Below, piece by piece: positions 1-8,014 of a stretch of DNA of 64,000 nucleotides; the stretch's first letter is position 1, and each line of letters starts with the position of its first letter. A program made the translations under genes and the position numbers. The DNA is from Gracilibacillus kekensis. GTDB taxonomy: Bacteria; Bacillota; Bacilli; Bacillales; Amphibacillaceae. Below the pieces are notes generated by a model. The model was given only the letters and a program-made list of their open reading frames with translations, searched no databases and was not told the DNA's origin. The stretch is taken from positions 124,001 through 188,000 of the forward strand of contig NZ_FRCZ01000003.1 of NCBI RefSeq assembly GCF_900143085.1, given 5' to 3'.

Positions 1-96
1 CCTTCACGTACCTTAACTGATGAAGAAGTGGAAGCATCCTATCAAGCAATATTAGCAGCAGTAGCAGATCAACACCAAGCAGAATTACGAGGGTAA
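1..96 (+). CDS. pheT: Phenylalanyl-tRNA synthetase beta subunit, C-terminal end (partial)
   Basis: The window opens inside a reading frame that gives 31 residues and a TAA stop at 94-96. The residues RTLTDEEVEA followed by an alanine-rich helix and a final AELRG are typical of the C-terminal anticodon-binding (FDX-ACB) domain end of PheT, which charges tRNA-Phe together with PheS. The rnhC neighbour on the opposite strand is also the usual B. subtilis neighbour of pheT. Only the last 31 codons are visible, so the call rests on the short tail plus context. Confidence 0.85.
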   Translation, partial: PSRTLTDEEVEASYQAILAAVADQHQAELRG

Positions 97-132
97 ACAA
101 CAAGAGGCTTTGACAAAAGAATTTTATAATAG

Positions 133-171
133 AAAATCCAAACGATTCAGTCTCCGAATCGTTTGGATTTT
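133..171 (+). terminator. Rho-independent terminator of pheT
   Basis: A perfect 16-bp inverted repeat (133-148 with 156-171) encloses a 7-nt loop. The 3' arm ends in TTTT. It lies 37 bp after the pheT stop codon. Confidence 0.85.
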
Positions 172-202
172 CATGCGTATGAGAAGGATACTGCGCATTA
201 AC

Positions 203-387
203 TGATGCGGTAATTTTGAAATAAATTATGAGGGTAACCCCCCGCTCCGGCTTGCCCACTTCCCTTTCCAGGTGGCGCGTCTTCAGCTAACTTTGTAAAG
301 AAGAGCGCTTTACAAAGTGGATCTTCAGATCGCGCTGATCCCCTAGGAGTGGAAGTGGCCGCCTGCGCTAAATAAATTGCTACAATG
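203..387 (+). repeat. Interspersed repeat element, copy 1
   Basis: This roughly 185-bp non-coding element reappears in inverted orientation at about 473-657. Its core (243-369) runs GCTCCGGCTTGCCC, then CTTTCCA, CTTCAGCTAACTTT, an 11-bp hairpin (ACTTTGTAAAG with CTTTACAAAGT), AAAGTGGATCTTCAG and AGGAGTGGAAG. The GC content is clearly above the surroundings. I recall similar CTTCAGCTAACTTT...AAAGTGGATCTTCAG repeats dispersed in other halophilic Bacillaceae genomes. The boundaries are approximate, set by where the two copies stop aligning. Confidence 0.8.
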
Positions 388-472
388 TAAACTTGCGCTT
401 GGATTTTGACTCTTTTTTCTCGATTCATTATATGTATATTTTAAAAAGTCAAAAAGATAATTGACACAATCG

Positions 473-657
473 TTGGAGCAGTAAATAGCGTAGGTGTCCG
501 CTTCCACTCCTATGGGAATCGTTTTTTTCCTGAAGATCCACTTTTCTATGCGGTTTTTGCATGGAAAAGTTAGCTGAAGGGAAAAAACCCCATGGAAAGG
601 GAAGCGGGCAAGCCGGAGCGGTTTCTACGCACAAACATCATGTCAAAATGACCACAT
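473..657 (-). repeat. Interspersed repeat element, copy 2 (inverted)
   Basis: Read on the minus strand, this matches copy 1 block by block: GCTCCGGCTTGCCC, CTTTCCA, CTTCAGCTAACTTTTC, AAAGTGGATCTTCAG and AGGAGTGGAAGC. The central hairpin stem has changed sequence but keeps its pairing (ACTTTTCTATGC with GCATGGAAAAGT, a T-G wobble included), so the RNA or cruciform fold looks conserved. The copies are about 85 bp apart in opposite orientation and could form a large cruciform between pheT and rnhC. No credible gene lies in 172-716. Confidence 0.8.
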
Positions 658-716
658 CATTTATTAAGAAAAATATTTGTATACCAGCTTCATCAATTAT
701 CTGCGGTTGTGATTAA

Positions 717-1652
717 CTATCGCTTCTTGACATATCTCATTGCTTTGTCGGTATTGGCGAAGTGTGTTTTTGCTATCGAGTTTAACTCATCCAAACCGTG
801 TTTTTTAATGATGTAAGCAGCTGTTTCATCGACCTTACTAGAAGCACCTTTCGGTATCGTAACTCCGTAGTCAAGCGATAATTGATCCATTTCTTTCACA
901 AATTTTGCTCTGGCAATAATCGAAGCAGCAGCTACTGAAGTAGAATAACTTTCAGCTTTGGTCATAAAAAAGGTATCTTTTTCTAAATGAATACCTTCTT
1001 GTCGAATGTGCTTTATGTAAGAAGATGGCTGACAAAATTGATCAATTAAGATACCATAGTTAGGGCTGTCACCGATTTTAAAAAGTAATTTCTGTATCGC
1101 ATGCTGATGAAGCATAGCTTTCATTTTGCCTTGGTTCCAACCCTTTTTCTGGAGTTTATTATATTTAAGGTTATCTAACGTTAATAATGTATAAGGAATT
1201 TTCTGTTGTACAATCTCTTTAGCAAGCTTAGCAATACGGTCATCCGTCAAAGTTTTCGAATCGGTAATTCCCATTTCTTTTAATATCGGTAACTTATCTT
1301 CAGAAACAAAGACAGCGCTAACCGTTATTGGTCCGAAATAATCTCCGGTACCAGCTTCATCTGTTCCAATATGCGCTCTTCGAAAAAGACTTTCGTGAGG
1401 TTGATAATGGTGGTCATTTACCGATGATTTAGTAGATGTGGTTCCAGTGGTGAGGTGCTGCCACTTTTCAGCTTCTTCAGTCGCTTTACCACCTTGAAAC
1501 ATCACTTTTCCTGATTTATATGCAACAACAGTAACCGTATTAATTTTTGCTAAAAAAAGACTGTTGGGTGGAACATTGATAATATAATCTTCGTAATACT
1601 TTTTAATTTTTGATAAATCATTTTTGGAAAATTGTAAAACAATATTTGACAC
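717..1652 (-). CDS. rnhC: Ribonuclease HIII
   Basis: RnhC cuts the RNA strand of RNA-DNA hybrids in the cytoplasm (R-loops and Okazaki primers). The 311-residue length is normal for the family. The N-terminal ~85 residues form the TBP-like substrate-binding domain typical of HIII. The catalytic domain opens with GTDEAGTGDYFGP, where Asp98 and Glu99 are the expected first metal ligands; a later FMTKAESYS segment and ASIIARAKF are further family blocks. The start is GTG at 1652 with GGAAGGG about 8 nt upstream. It sits convergent to pheT and divergent from zapA, as in B. subtilis. Confidence 0.95.
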   Translation of the reverse strand: MSNIVLQFSKNDLSKIKKYYEDYIINVPPNSLFLAKINTVTVVAYKSGKVMFQGGKATEEAEKWQHLTTGTTSTKSSVNDHHYQPHESLFRRAHIGTDEAGTGDYFGPITVSAVFVSEDKLPILKEMGITDSKTLTDDRIAKLAKEIVQQKIPYTLLTLDNLKYNKLQKKGWNQGKMKAMLHQHAIQKLLFKIGDSPNYGILIDQFCQPSSYIKHIRQEGIHLEKDTFFMTKAESYSTSVAAASIIARAKFVKEMDQLSLDYGVTIPKGASSKVDETAAYIIKKHGLDELNSIAKTHFANTDKAMRYVKKR

Positions 1653-1674
1653 GAATGTTCATCCCTTCCTGATA

Positions 1675-1692
1675 CTGTTATAATTATAACAG
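1675..1692. promoter_or_regulatory. Perfect 18-bp palindrome in the rnhC-zapA intergenic region
   Basis: CTGTTATAATTATAACAG is an exact dyad 23 bp upstream of the rnhC start. It contains TATAAT on both strands, and the minus-strand copy could serve as a rnhC -10 element (a weak TTCTGA lies 16 bp upstream of it). It could be a repressor operator or just an AT-rich promoter; the sequence alone does not decide. Confidence 0.4.
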
Positions 1693-1778
1693 AGATTGAT
1701 TCCATCAGAATAGTTTTCTAATTAGGTGCTTCATGTTAATATTAATTTTAAGGTATTTGTCTAAAAGGGGGTATCAGG

Positions 1779-2039
1779 GTGTCCCAATCAGAAAAGTCTC
1801 GGACTACCGTTGATATATATGGAAGATCATACACCATTGTCGGGAATGAAAAATCGAATCAGATCCGCCATGTAGCAAACTTAGTGGATGGAAAAATGCG
1901 GGAAATTCATGCTGTTAATAAATCATTGGATACAACAAATCTTGCAGTATTGACCGCGGTTAATACAATGAACGATTACATAAAGTTAAAAGAGGACTTT
2001 GAAGTGTTACAAAAACTACTTGAGGAGAAAGAGGAATAA
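1779..2039 (+). CDS. zapA: Cell division protein ZapA
   Basis: ZapA binds FtsZ and promotes bundling and Z-ring assembly at midcell. The 86-residue product is the usual length for the Bacillus form: an N-terminal beta domain (TTVDIYGRSYTIVGNE) that binds FtsZ, followed by a long helix (about residues 30-86) that forms the antiparallel coiled-coil dimer. The start is GTG at 1779, preceded by AAGGGGG. It is the first gene of the zapA-yshB-polX-mutS2 run and ends only 7 bp before the start of the next gene. Confidence 0.92.
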   Translation: MSQSEKSRTTVDIYGRSYTIVGNEKSNQIRHVANLVDGKMREIHAVNKSLDTTNLAVLTAVNTMNDYIKLKEDFEVLQKLLEEKEE

Positions 2040-2046
2040 CGTTGTC

Positions 2047-2595
2047 ATGGTGAACATTATACTTATATTTTTACTTATTATAGGAATTTTTGTAGGTCTT
2101 AGACGAGGGTTTATTTTGCAGGTCCTACATCTTACCGGATTCATTATCGCTTTTATTGTAGCGGCGCTTTATTACGACGATATCGCTTCAAGGTTAGAAT
2201 TGTGGATTCCATATCCAGAATTAATGTCAGATGCTTCATGGGCAGTTTTTTTAGAATCATTACCACTAGAGGCTGCTTATTACAATGCGATTGCATTTGG
2301 TGCATTATTTTTCGTAACGAAAATTGTTTTGCAAATTATAGCAACAATGCTTGATTTTGTAGCTGACCTACCTTTTTTACGATTTGTTAATAGTTGGCTT
2401 GGATCGATTTTAGGTTTTGTTGAAGTATACCTTTTGCTATTTGTAGCATTATACATTTTAGCGCTTGCTCCAGTGTCTTATGTACAAGATCTTATTAATG
2501 ATTCAAGTATCGCTACATATATTATTGAAGAAACACCTGTCCTATCAGACAAATTGTCAACCTATTGGTTTGAGAATGACCCTTTCAGTGATTAG
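2047..2595 (+). CDS. CvpA family membrane protein (YshB-like)
   Basis: This is a 182-residue membrane protein with about four hydrophobic segments. It begins MVNIILIFLLIIGIFVGLRR, the N-terminal pattern of the CvpA/colicin V production family (B. subtilis YshB). I start it at ATG 2047 because GAGAAAGAGG at the zapA end gives a ribosome site; a longer frame from 1999 would overlap zapA deeply. The family's role is unsettled: E. coli CvpA is needed for colicin V export and envelope robustness. It is likely co-transcribed with zapA. Confidence 0.85.
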   Translation: MVNIILIFLLIIGIFVGLRRGFILQVLHLTGFIIAFIVAALYYDDIASRLELWIPYPELMSDASWAVFLESLPLEAAYYNAIAFGALFFVTKIVLQIIATMLDFVADLPFLRFVNSWLGSILGFVEVYLLLFVALYILALAPVSYVQDLINDSSIATYIIEETPVLSDKLSTYWFENDPFSD

Positions 2596-2711
2596 GAAAC
2601 CATACCCTTGCATCCTTATTGGCAAGGGTATTTCACATGTAGGTTAGGAAGTATTTAAATTTTAGCCGAAAAGGTAGTCACTGGCTAAAAAACGAGAAGT
2701 GAGGGATTACG

Positions 2712-4424
2712 ATGTCTATTAATAAGAAGGATGTCATAAAATTATTAGATAAAATTGCCACATACCTTGAATTAAAAGGTGAGAATCCATTTAAAATTTC
2801 AGCTTATCGAAAAGCTGCACAAGCGTTAGAACGTGATGATCGTTCGTTATCTGAAATAGACGACTTCACCAAGTTGCAGGGGGTCGGCAAAGGGACAGCA
2901 AGCGTGATTAAGGAATATATCGATGAAGAGGAATCTGACACCTTAGCACAATTAGAAAAAGAAGTACCGGAGGGTCTCGTTCCTTTGTTGAATTTGCAAG
3001 GGCTTGGAGGTAAAAAGCTAGCAAAATTATATCATGAATTAGACGTTATAGATGAGAAAACATTACGCGAAGCATGCGAGAATGGTAAAATACAAGCACT
3101 AAAGGGTTTTGGGAAAAAGACAGAAGAAAAAATATTAGAAGCTCTTAATAGTGCAGGAGATCGTCCAGAACGATTGCCTGTACCAATGGTGGTTTCTGTT
3201 GTAGAAAAAATCGAAGCGTTCCTTCATACCATAGATCCGATTCAAAGATTTTCGATAGCTGGTAGTATGCGGCGTTACCGAGAGACGGTGAAGGATTTAG
3301 ATTTTATAATTGCTACAGATGAACCAGTAACAGTAAGAGATAAACTGCTGCAATTTGAAGACCGAATCGATACAATAGCAGCAGGGGATACCAAGGTATC
3401 TATTTTAGTAGAAGGTCGTTATGATATTAGTGTTGATTTTCGTTTAGTCACTGATAAAGAATTTTCTACAACGTTACATCACTTTACCGGCTCCAAAGAC
3501 CATAACGTTTTAATGCGCCAATTAGCCAAAGCGCAAGGTAAAAAAATCAGTGAATATGGTGTCGAGGATGTGGAGACAGGAGAAGTCGAAACATTTGAAT
3601 CTGAAGAAGCTTTCTATCAAAGTTTTGGTTTGCATTTTATACCCCCAGAGGTTCGAGAAGGGAAAGATGAAATAGAGCTTGCGAAAGAAAGTTTTGATCT
3701 CGTTAATGAAGACTCCATTCAAGGCGATTTGCATATGCATACAACTTGGAGTGATGGAGCACAGTCGTTAGAGGAAATGGTGATCCGTGCGAAAGAAAAA
3801 GGGTATTCGTTTCTTGCAATTACCGACCATTCTAAATTTCTTAGAGTTGCAAATGGTCTAAATGAAGATCGTTTACGTTTACAACGGGAAGAAATCAATA
3901 AAGTACAAGAAAAATATCCGAATATTCACATTTTTGCAGGTGTAGAAATGGATATTTTACCTGATGGACGTTTAGATTTTGAGGACGACTTCTTAAAAGA
4001 GATGGATTTTGTAATAGCCTCGATTCATTCCAGTTTCCAACAATCTCAAGAAAAAATTCATGATCGTTTTAAGAAGGCCTTAGAAAATCCTTATGTCCAT
4101 ATGATTGCACATCCAACTGGTAGACTATTAGGGAGAAGGGATGGGTATGCGTTAGATGTAGAGTGGTTAATCGAAAAAGCGAAGGAAACGAATACGATCC
4201 TAGAACTAAACGCAAATCCCAATCGACTTGATCTTTCTTCAAAATGGGTCGAACTTGCTCAAGAGAAGGGAGCTCATCTAGCAATTAATACGGATGCCCA
4301 TAATTATCAAATGCTCGAAGACATGACCACAGGTGTTGGAACCGGTCGCCGTGGAAAACTACGAAAAGATACAGTGATAAATACATGGAATAAAGAAAAA
4401 CTAATAAAATTCTTAAGTAAATAA
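2712..4424 (+). CDS. polX: DNA polymerase/3'-5' exonuclease PolX
   Basis: This 570-residue family X DNA polymerase fills short gaps in base excision repair. The N-terminal part (about 1-145) has helix-hairpin-helix motifs (LQGVGKGTASVIKEYI, LQGLGGKKLAKL). The nucleotidyltransferase domain follows, with GSMRRYRETVKDLDFII holding the metal-binding aspartates. The C-terminal PHP domain starts at GDLHMHTTWSDG (Asp339, His341, His343) and carries the Mn-dependent exonuclease; later AGVEMDI, HPTGRLLG and INTDAH supply further metal ligands. The start ATG has GAAGTGAGGG upstream. It lies 27 bp before mutS2, as in B. subtilis. Confidence 0.95.
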   Translation: MSINKKDVIKLLDKIATYLELKGENPFKISAYRKAAQALERDDRSLSEIDDFTKLQGVGKGTASVIKEYIDEEESDTLAQLEKEVPEGLVPLLNLQGLGGKKLAKLYHELDVIDEKTLREACENGKIQALKGFGKKTEEKILEALNSAGDRPERLPVPMVVSVVEKIEAFLHTIDPIQRFSIAGSMRRYRETVKDLDFIIATDEPVTVRDKLLQFEDRIDTIAAGDTKVSILVEGRYDISVDFRLVTDKEFSTTLHHFTGSKDHNVLMRQLAKAQGKKISEYGVEDVETGEVETFESEEAFYQSFGLHFIPPEVREGKDEIELAKESFDLVNEDSIQGDLHMHTTWSDGAQSLEEMVIRAKEKGYSFLAITDHSKFLRVANGLNEDRLRLQREEINKVQEKYPNIHIFAGVEMDILPDGRLDFEDDFLKEMDFVIASIHSSFQQSQEKIHDRFKKALENPYVHMIAHPTGRLLGRRDGYALDVEWLIEKAKETNTILELNANPNRLDLSSKWVELAQEKGAHLAINTDAHNYQMLEDMTTGVGTGRRGKLRKDTVINTWNKEKLIKFLSK

Positions 4425-4451
4425 GTAGAATCAAGACAGGAGGTCTGTGCT

Positions 4452-6800
4452 ATGAATCAACGCATTTTGAGTGTATTGGAATTCCACAAAATAACGGAAC
4501 AACTCGTCGCAAAAGCTGCTTCCTCTCTTGGTATTGAAAAAGCACGCCAGCTAAAACCGTCAACAGAAATTGAACAAGTGACAACTTGGCAAGATGAAAC
4601 AGATGAAGCTTTTCACGTCATCCGATTAAAAGGTAATGTACCATTAGGTGGAATTACCGACATTAAGCCAAGCATTAAAAGAGCAGTGATAGGTGGTATC
4701 TTAACAACACATGAATGTTTAGATGTTGCGAGCACCATTTACGGCGGGAAGCAACTAAAACTTTTTATCGATAATTTAGAAGATATCGAATTACCGATCA
4801 TTCAAGGACTCGCAGACGAAATTGTCCCTTTAAATGAGTTGGAACGAGAAATTAAAAGTTGTATCGATGATCATGGGCATATGATGGACGGTGCGTCGGA
4901 TAAACTGAGAGGGCTCCGTTCGAAAATTCGAACCAATGAAAACAAGGTTCGTGATCGCTTAGATAATTTTACAAAAACAAAAGCGAAAATGTTATCCGAT
5001 GCTATTATTACAATTCGAAACGACAGATACGTGCTGCCAGTTAAACAAGAATACCGATCAGCGATTGGTGGAATTGTTCACGATCAATCCGCTTCAGGTC
5101 AAACATTGTTTATGGAACCACAATCCGTTGTCGAATTAAACAATCAATTACAAGAAGCCCGGGTAGAAGAAAAACGAGAAATTGAAAGAATATTAAAAGA
5201 ACTAACGATTCGTATTGCAGAAGATGAGGGCTATCTGATGCAAAATGTAGAAGCATTAGCAGAAATTGATTTTATCTTTGCTAGAGCAAAATTAAGTCAT
5301 GATATGAAAGCAAGTCGACCAACCATGAATAATAATGGTATTATTAAAATGAAACAGGCGCGACATCCATTGATTGCAGCAGAGGAAGTAGTGGCCAATG
5401 ATGTTGAATTAGGTATAGACTTCACCGCTATTGTCATTACAGGACCAAATACAGGTGGTAAGACCGTAACATTGAAGATGGTTGGACTTTGTACGTTAAT
5501 GGCCCAATCCGGGTTACAAATACCTGCTTTAGATGGCTGTGAATTAGCAGTATTCTCTAATGTTTATGCCGACATTGGAGATGAACAGTCGATTGAACAA
5601 AGCTTAAGTACTTTTTCTTCTCATATGACAAATATTGTTGATATTTTAAATAGCTTTGACGATAAGTCGTTATTGTTATTTGATGAGCTAGGAGCAGGAA
5701 CCGATCCACAAGAAGGTGCCGCTTTAGCTATGTCGATTTTGGATCATGTGGTCGCAAAAAAGGCACGAGTAATTGCTACTACACACTATCCTGAACTAAA
5801 AGCGTATGGTTTTAACCGTGATGGGGTAATTAATGCATCTGTTGAATTTAATGTTCAAACCTTAAGACCAACCTATCGACTTTTGATAGGTGTTCCAGGA
5901 CGCAGTAATGCATTTGAGATTTCCAAGCGATTAGGATTAAACGATAAGGTCATCAATGAAGCGAAAAGTCATATCGGAACAGATTCTAAAAGTGTTGAAA
6001 ATATGATTGCATCTCTAGAAGATTCAAGAAGAAATGCAGAATCAGATTATGAAAACGCGCACGATATTCTAGAAGAAGCAGAGCAATTAAAACGAGATGT
6101 AGAGAAACAATGGCAGCAGTTTGAAAAAGAACGGGAAGCTTTATATAAAAAGGCAGAAGAAAAAGCAGAAAAAGCTGTAACAAAAGCTCGGGAAGAAGCG
6201 GAAACCATTGTTGCGGAACTGCGAAATATGCAATCAGAAGCAGAGCTAAAAGAACATGAGTGGATCGAAGCAAAAAAACTTCTGAACGAAGCACGCCCCG
6301 AGTTAACGAAAAAACAGAAGAAACAAGAGCCCGTTTTTGACGAGGATAAGGCAAAAACCCTAAAACCTGGTGACGAGATAAAACTTTTAACGCTTGATCA
6401 AAAAGGAACGATCATCGAACAAACTGGAAAAAATGAATTTCAAGTACAAATTGGGATTATGAAGATGAAAGCGAAACGTAAAGATTTATTATTTGTGAGA
6501 CGTGAAGAACCCAAAATGGAAAAACCATTAGCAACGGTTAGAGGTTCTAATTATCACGTCAAGCCTGAGCTTGATTTGCGTGGAGAACGATTCGAAGATG
6601 CCTTGCAACAGTTGGAAAAATATATGGACGATGCCTTGCTTGCTGGTTATAACAAAGTATCGATTATACATGGTAAAGGTACCGGAGCTTTACGAAAAGG
6701 GGTCAAAGATTTTGCAAGGAAGCATTCTAAAATAAATTCAGCACGTGATGGCGACATGGGTGAAGGTGGACTTGGTGTGACGGTACTGGAATTGAAATAA
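4452..6800 (+). CDS. mutS2: Endonuclease MutS2
   Basis: This 782-residue MutS homologue lacks the mismatch-recognition domain. In B. subtilis MutS2 has been linked to recombination control and to splitting collided ribosomes. Visible in order: a lever/core region, ATPase Walker A GPNTGGKT (about residues 330-338), Walker [14 protein letters not shown], a long charged coiled coil (about 515-635), a KOW-like segment ([18 protein letters not shown]) and a C-terminal Smr nuclease domain with [12 protein letters not shown] and [12 protein letters not shown]. The ribosome site is GACAGGAGG. The next gene begins 16 bp later. Confidence 0.95.
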   Translation: MNQRILSVLEFHKITEQLVAKAASSLGIEKARQLKPSTEIEQVTTWQDETDEAFHVIRLKGNVPLGGITDIKPSIKRAVIGGILTTHECLDVASTIYGGKQLKLFIDNLEDIELPIIQGLADEIVPLNELEREIKSCIDDHGHMMDGASDKLRGLRSKIRTNENKVRDRLDNFTKTKAKMLSDAIITIRNDRYVLPVKQEYRSAIGGIVHDQSASGQTLFMEPQSVVELNNQLQEARVEEKREIERILKELTIRIAEDEGYLMQNVEALAEIDFIFARAKLSHDMKASRPTMNNNGIIKMKQARHPLIAAEEVVANDVELGIDFTAIVITGPNTGGKTVTLKMVGLCTLMAQSGLQIPALDGCELAVFSNVYADIGDEQSIEQSLSTFSSHMTNIVDILNSFDDKSLLLFDELGAGTDPQEGAALAMSILDHVVAKKARVIATTHYPELKAYGFNRDGVINASVEFNVQTLRPTYRLLIGVPGRSNAFEISKRLGLNDKVINEAKSHIGTDSKSVENMIASLEDSRRNAESDYENAHDILEEAEQLKRDVEKQWQQFEKEREALYKKAEEKAEKAVTKAREEAETIVAELRNMQSEAELKEHEWIEAKKLLNEARPELTKKQKKQEPVFDEDKAKTLKPGDEIKLLTLDQKGTIIEQTGKNEFQVQIGIMKMKAKRKDLLFVRREEPKMEKPLATVRGSNYHVKPELDLRGERFEDALQQLEKYMDDALLAGYNKVSIIHGKGTGALRKGVKDFARKHSKINSARDGDMGEGGLGVTVLELK

Positions 6801-6815
6801 AAGGAGGTCATAAGA

Positions 6816-7223
6816 ATGTCAGACTTTTGGGGAAATGTATTTGTTGAAACTGCGGCCCGTTATAGTGTTGCAATTCTTTGTTTAGTTGTTTTTTTAGTCA
6901 TTTTTGAATTGGTTACATCTTACAAAAACTGGGAAGAAATCAAACGGGGAAATTTAAGTGTGGCGATGGCAACTGGGGGTAAAATGTTCGGGATTGCTAA
7001 CATCATCCGCTATTCGATTGAACATAATGATACTATTTTAGAAAGTATTGTTTGGGGCGGTTATGGCTTCCTTTTATTATTATTTGGTTATTTTATTTTT
7101 GAGTTCCTCACACCTACTTATAAGATCGATCAGGAAATTGAGAGAGATAACCGTGCAGTTGGCCTGATTTCATTAGTGATTTCTGTAGGTTTATCTTATG
7201 TGATCGGCTCTAGTATCCAGTAG
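6816..7223 (+). CDS. DUF350 family membrane protein (YshE-like)
   Basis: This 135-residue protein has four predicted membrane helices in two repeats, typical of DUF350. The helices lie at about 17-33, 45-62, 75-95 and 113-132, with the charged segment TYKIDQEIERDNRAVG between the third and fourth. Its function is unknown. It has a strong AAGGAGG ribosome site and follows mutS2 directly, the same position as B. subtilis yshE. Confidence 0.85.
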   Translation: MSDFWGNVFVETAARYSVAILCLVVFLVIFELVTSYKNWEEIKRGNLSVAMATGGKMFGIANIIRYSIEHNDTILESIVWGGYGFLLLLFGYFIFEFLTPTYKIDQEIERDNRAVGLISLVISVGLSYVIGSSIQ

Positions 7224-7235
7224 AGGAGTGGCATT

Positions 7236-7316
7236 TTGAAAACTTTAGCCTATGTGTTATTAGTAATTGCGATTATCTTTTTAGCAGTTGGTATTTATTA
7301 TATCTTATCGGTATAA
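7236..7316 (+). CDS. Small single-pass membrane protein, 26 residues
   Basis: The frame TTG...TAA encodes MKTLAYVLLVIAIIFLAVGI plus YYILSV, almost entirely one hydrophobic helix. GAGGAG at 7223-7228 sits 7 nt before the TTG, an ideal ribosome site, and the frame starts 12 bp after the preceding stop, so it is probably translated from the same transcript. No function can be assigned. The doubt is its small size and TTG start. Confidence 0.6.
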   Translation: MKTLAYVLLVIAIIFLAVGIYYILSV

Positions 7317-7423
7317 ATAAGTGGAATAATTCAGAAGATATCGATACAAGCAAAGTATTAGGATGATTTTTTTGTAAATGTTATACTTATTAGGAAATCG
7401 TAATAATGAAGGAGGAATTCTTA

Positions 7424-7738
7424 ATGGCAATTGTAGCAGCTAACGATGGTACTTTTAGCAATGAAACAAGTGAAGGTTTAGTATTAGCAGACTTTTGGGC
7501 TACTTGGTGTGGACCTTGTAAAATGATTGCACCAGTCCTAGAAGAAATAGATGGTGAAATGAGCGATCAAGTAAAAATCGTGAAATTAGATGTTGATGAA
7601 AATCAAGAAACAGCTGGAAAATATGGTGTAATGAGTATTCCAACATTACTACTTTTCAAAGATGGCGAAGTAGTAGACCAAGTAGTTGGATATCAACCAA
7701 AAGAAGCACTTGTTGAATTAATCAACAAACATGCATAA
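7424..7738 (+). CDS. trxA: Thioredoxin
   Basis: This 104-residue cytoplasmic disulfide reductase is recycled by thioredoxin reductase and serves ribonucleotide reductase and other partners. The active site WCGPC has Cys29 and Cys32; the cis-proline motif SIPTLLLF is present at about residue 74. I start at ATG 7424 because AAGGAGGAATTC lies directly upstream; an in-frame ATG at 7406 would put the ribosome site inside the gene. In B. subtilis fatty-acid degradation and etfBA genes lie between yshE and trxA; here they are missing. Confidence 0.97.
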   Translation: MAIVAANDGTFSNETSEGLVLADFWATWCGPCKMIAPVLEEIDGEMSDQVKIVKLDVDENQETAGKYGVMSIPTLLLFKDGEVVDQVVGYQPKEALVELINKHA

Positions 7739-7749
7739 TGAAAAATTAC

Positions 7750-7790
7750 AATCCCTTATTACAGCAACAGTTGTAATAAGGGATTCTTTT
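7750..7790 (+). terminator. Terminator after trxA
   Basis: A perfect 14-bp stem (7750-7763 with 7772-7785) with an 8-nt loop, followed by CTTTT. It lies 12 bp after the trxA stop. Confidence 0.9.
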
Positions 7791-7848
7791 CGGTAAATTA
7801 ATAATGTGGTTACATACATTGACTGAGCAAATTTGTGAGAATGATGGA

Positions 7849-8003
7849 TATATCGTCCAAAGTGGAAGGAAAAGTGGAGTCGTTTTGTCCGATAAATGGT
7901 TATATCGCCCAAAGCAGAAGGAAAAGTAGAGTCGTTTTGTCCGAAAAATGAGTATATCACCCAAAACAGAAAAAAGCAGAAACGCTTTGTACGAAAAACG
8001 GGG
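7849..8003. repeat. Three tandem copies of a 52-bp unit upstream of uvrC
   Basis: Units start at 7849, 7901 and 7953, each with TATATCNNCCAAA, then AGAAGGAAAAGTAGAGTCG, then TTTTGTCCGAAAAAT. The first two units are near-identical; the third is more diverged and runs into the uvrC ribosome site (GGGAGGTGA). The unit length is not a multiple of three and no reading frame is credible. It may be leader RNA or a slippage-prone spacer. Confidence 0.75.
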
Positions 8004-8014
8004 AGGTGAATCAT

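Noticed and set aside
198-634. Two minus-strand frames (76 and 61 residues)
   Set aside because: They translate the two interspersed repeat copies, have no ribosome site and no matching protein between copies.
5986-6354. 122-residue minus-strand frame inside mutS2
   Set aside because: It is the antisense of the MutS2 coiled coil; its leucine-rich content follows from lysine/glutamate codons on the other strand.
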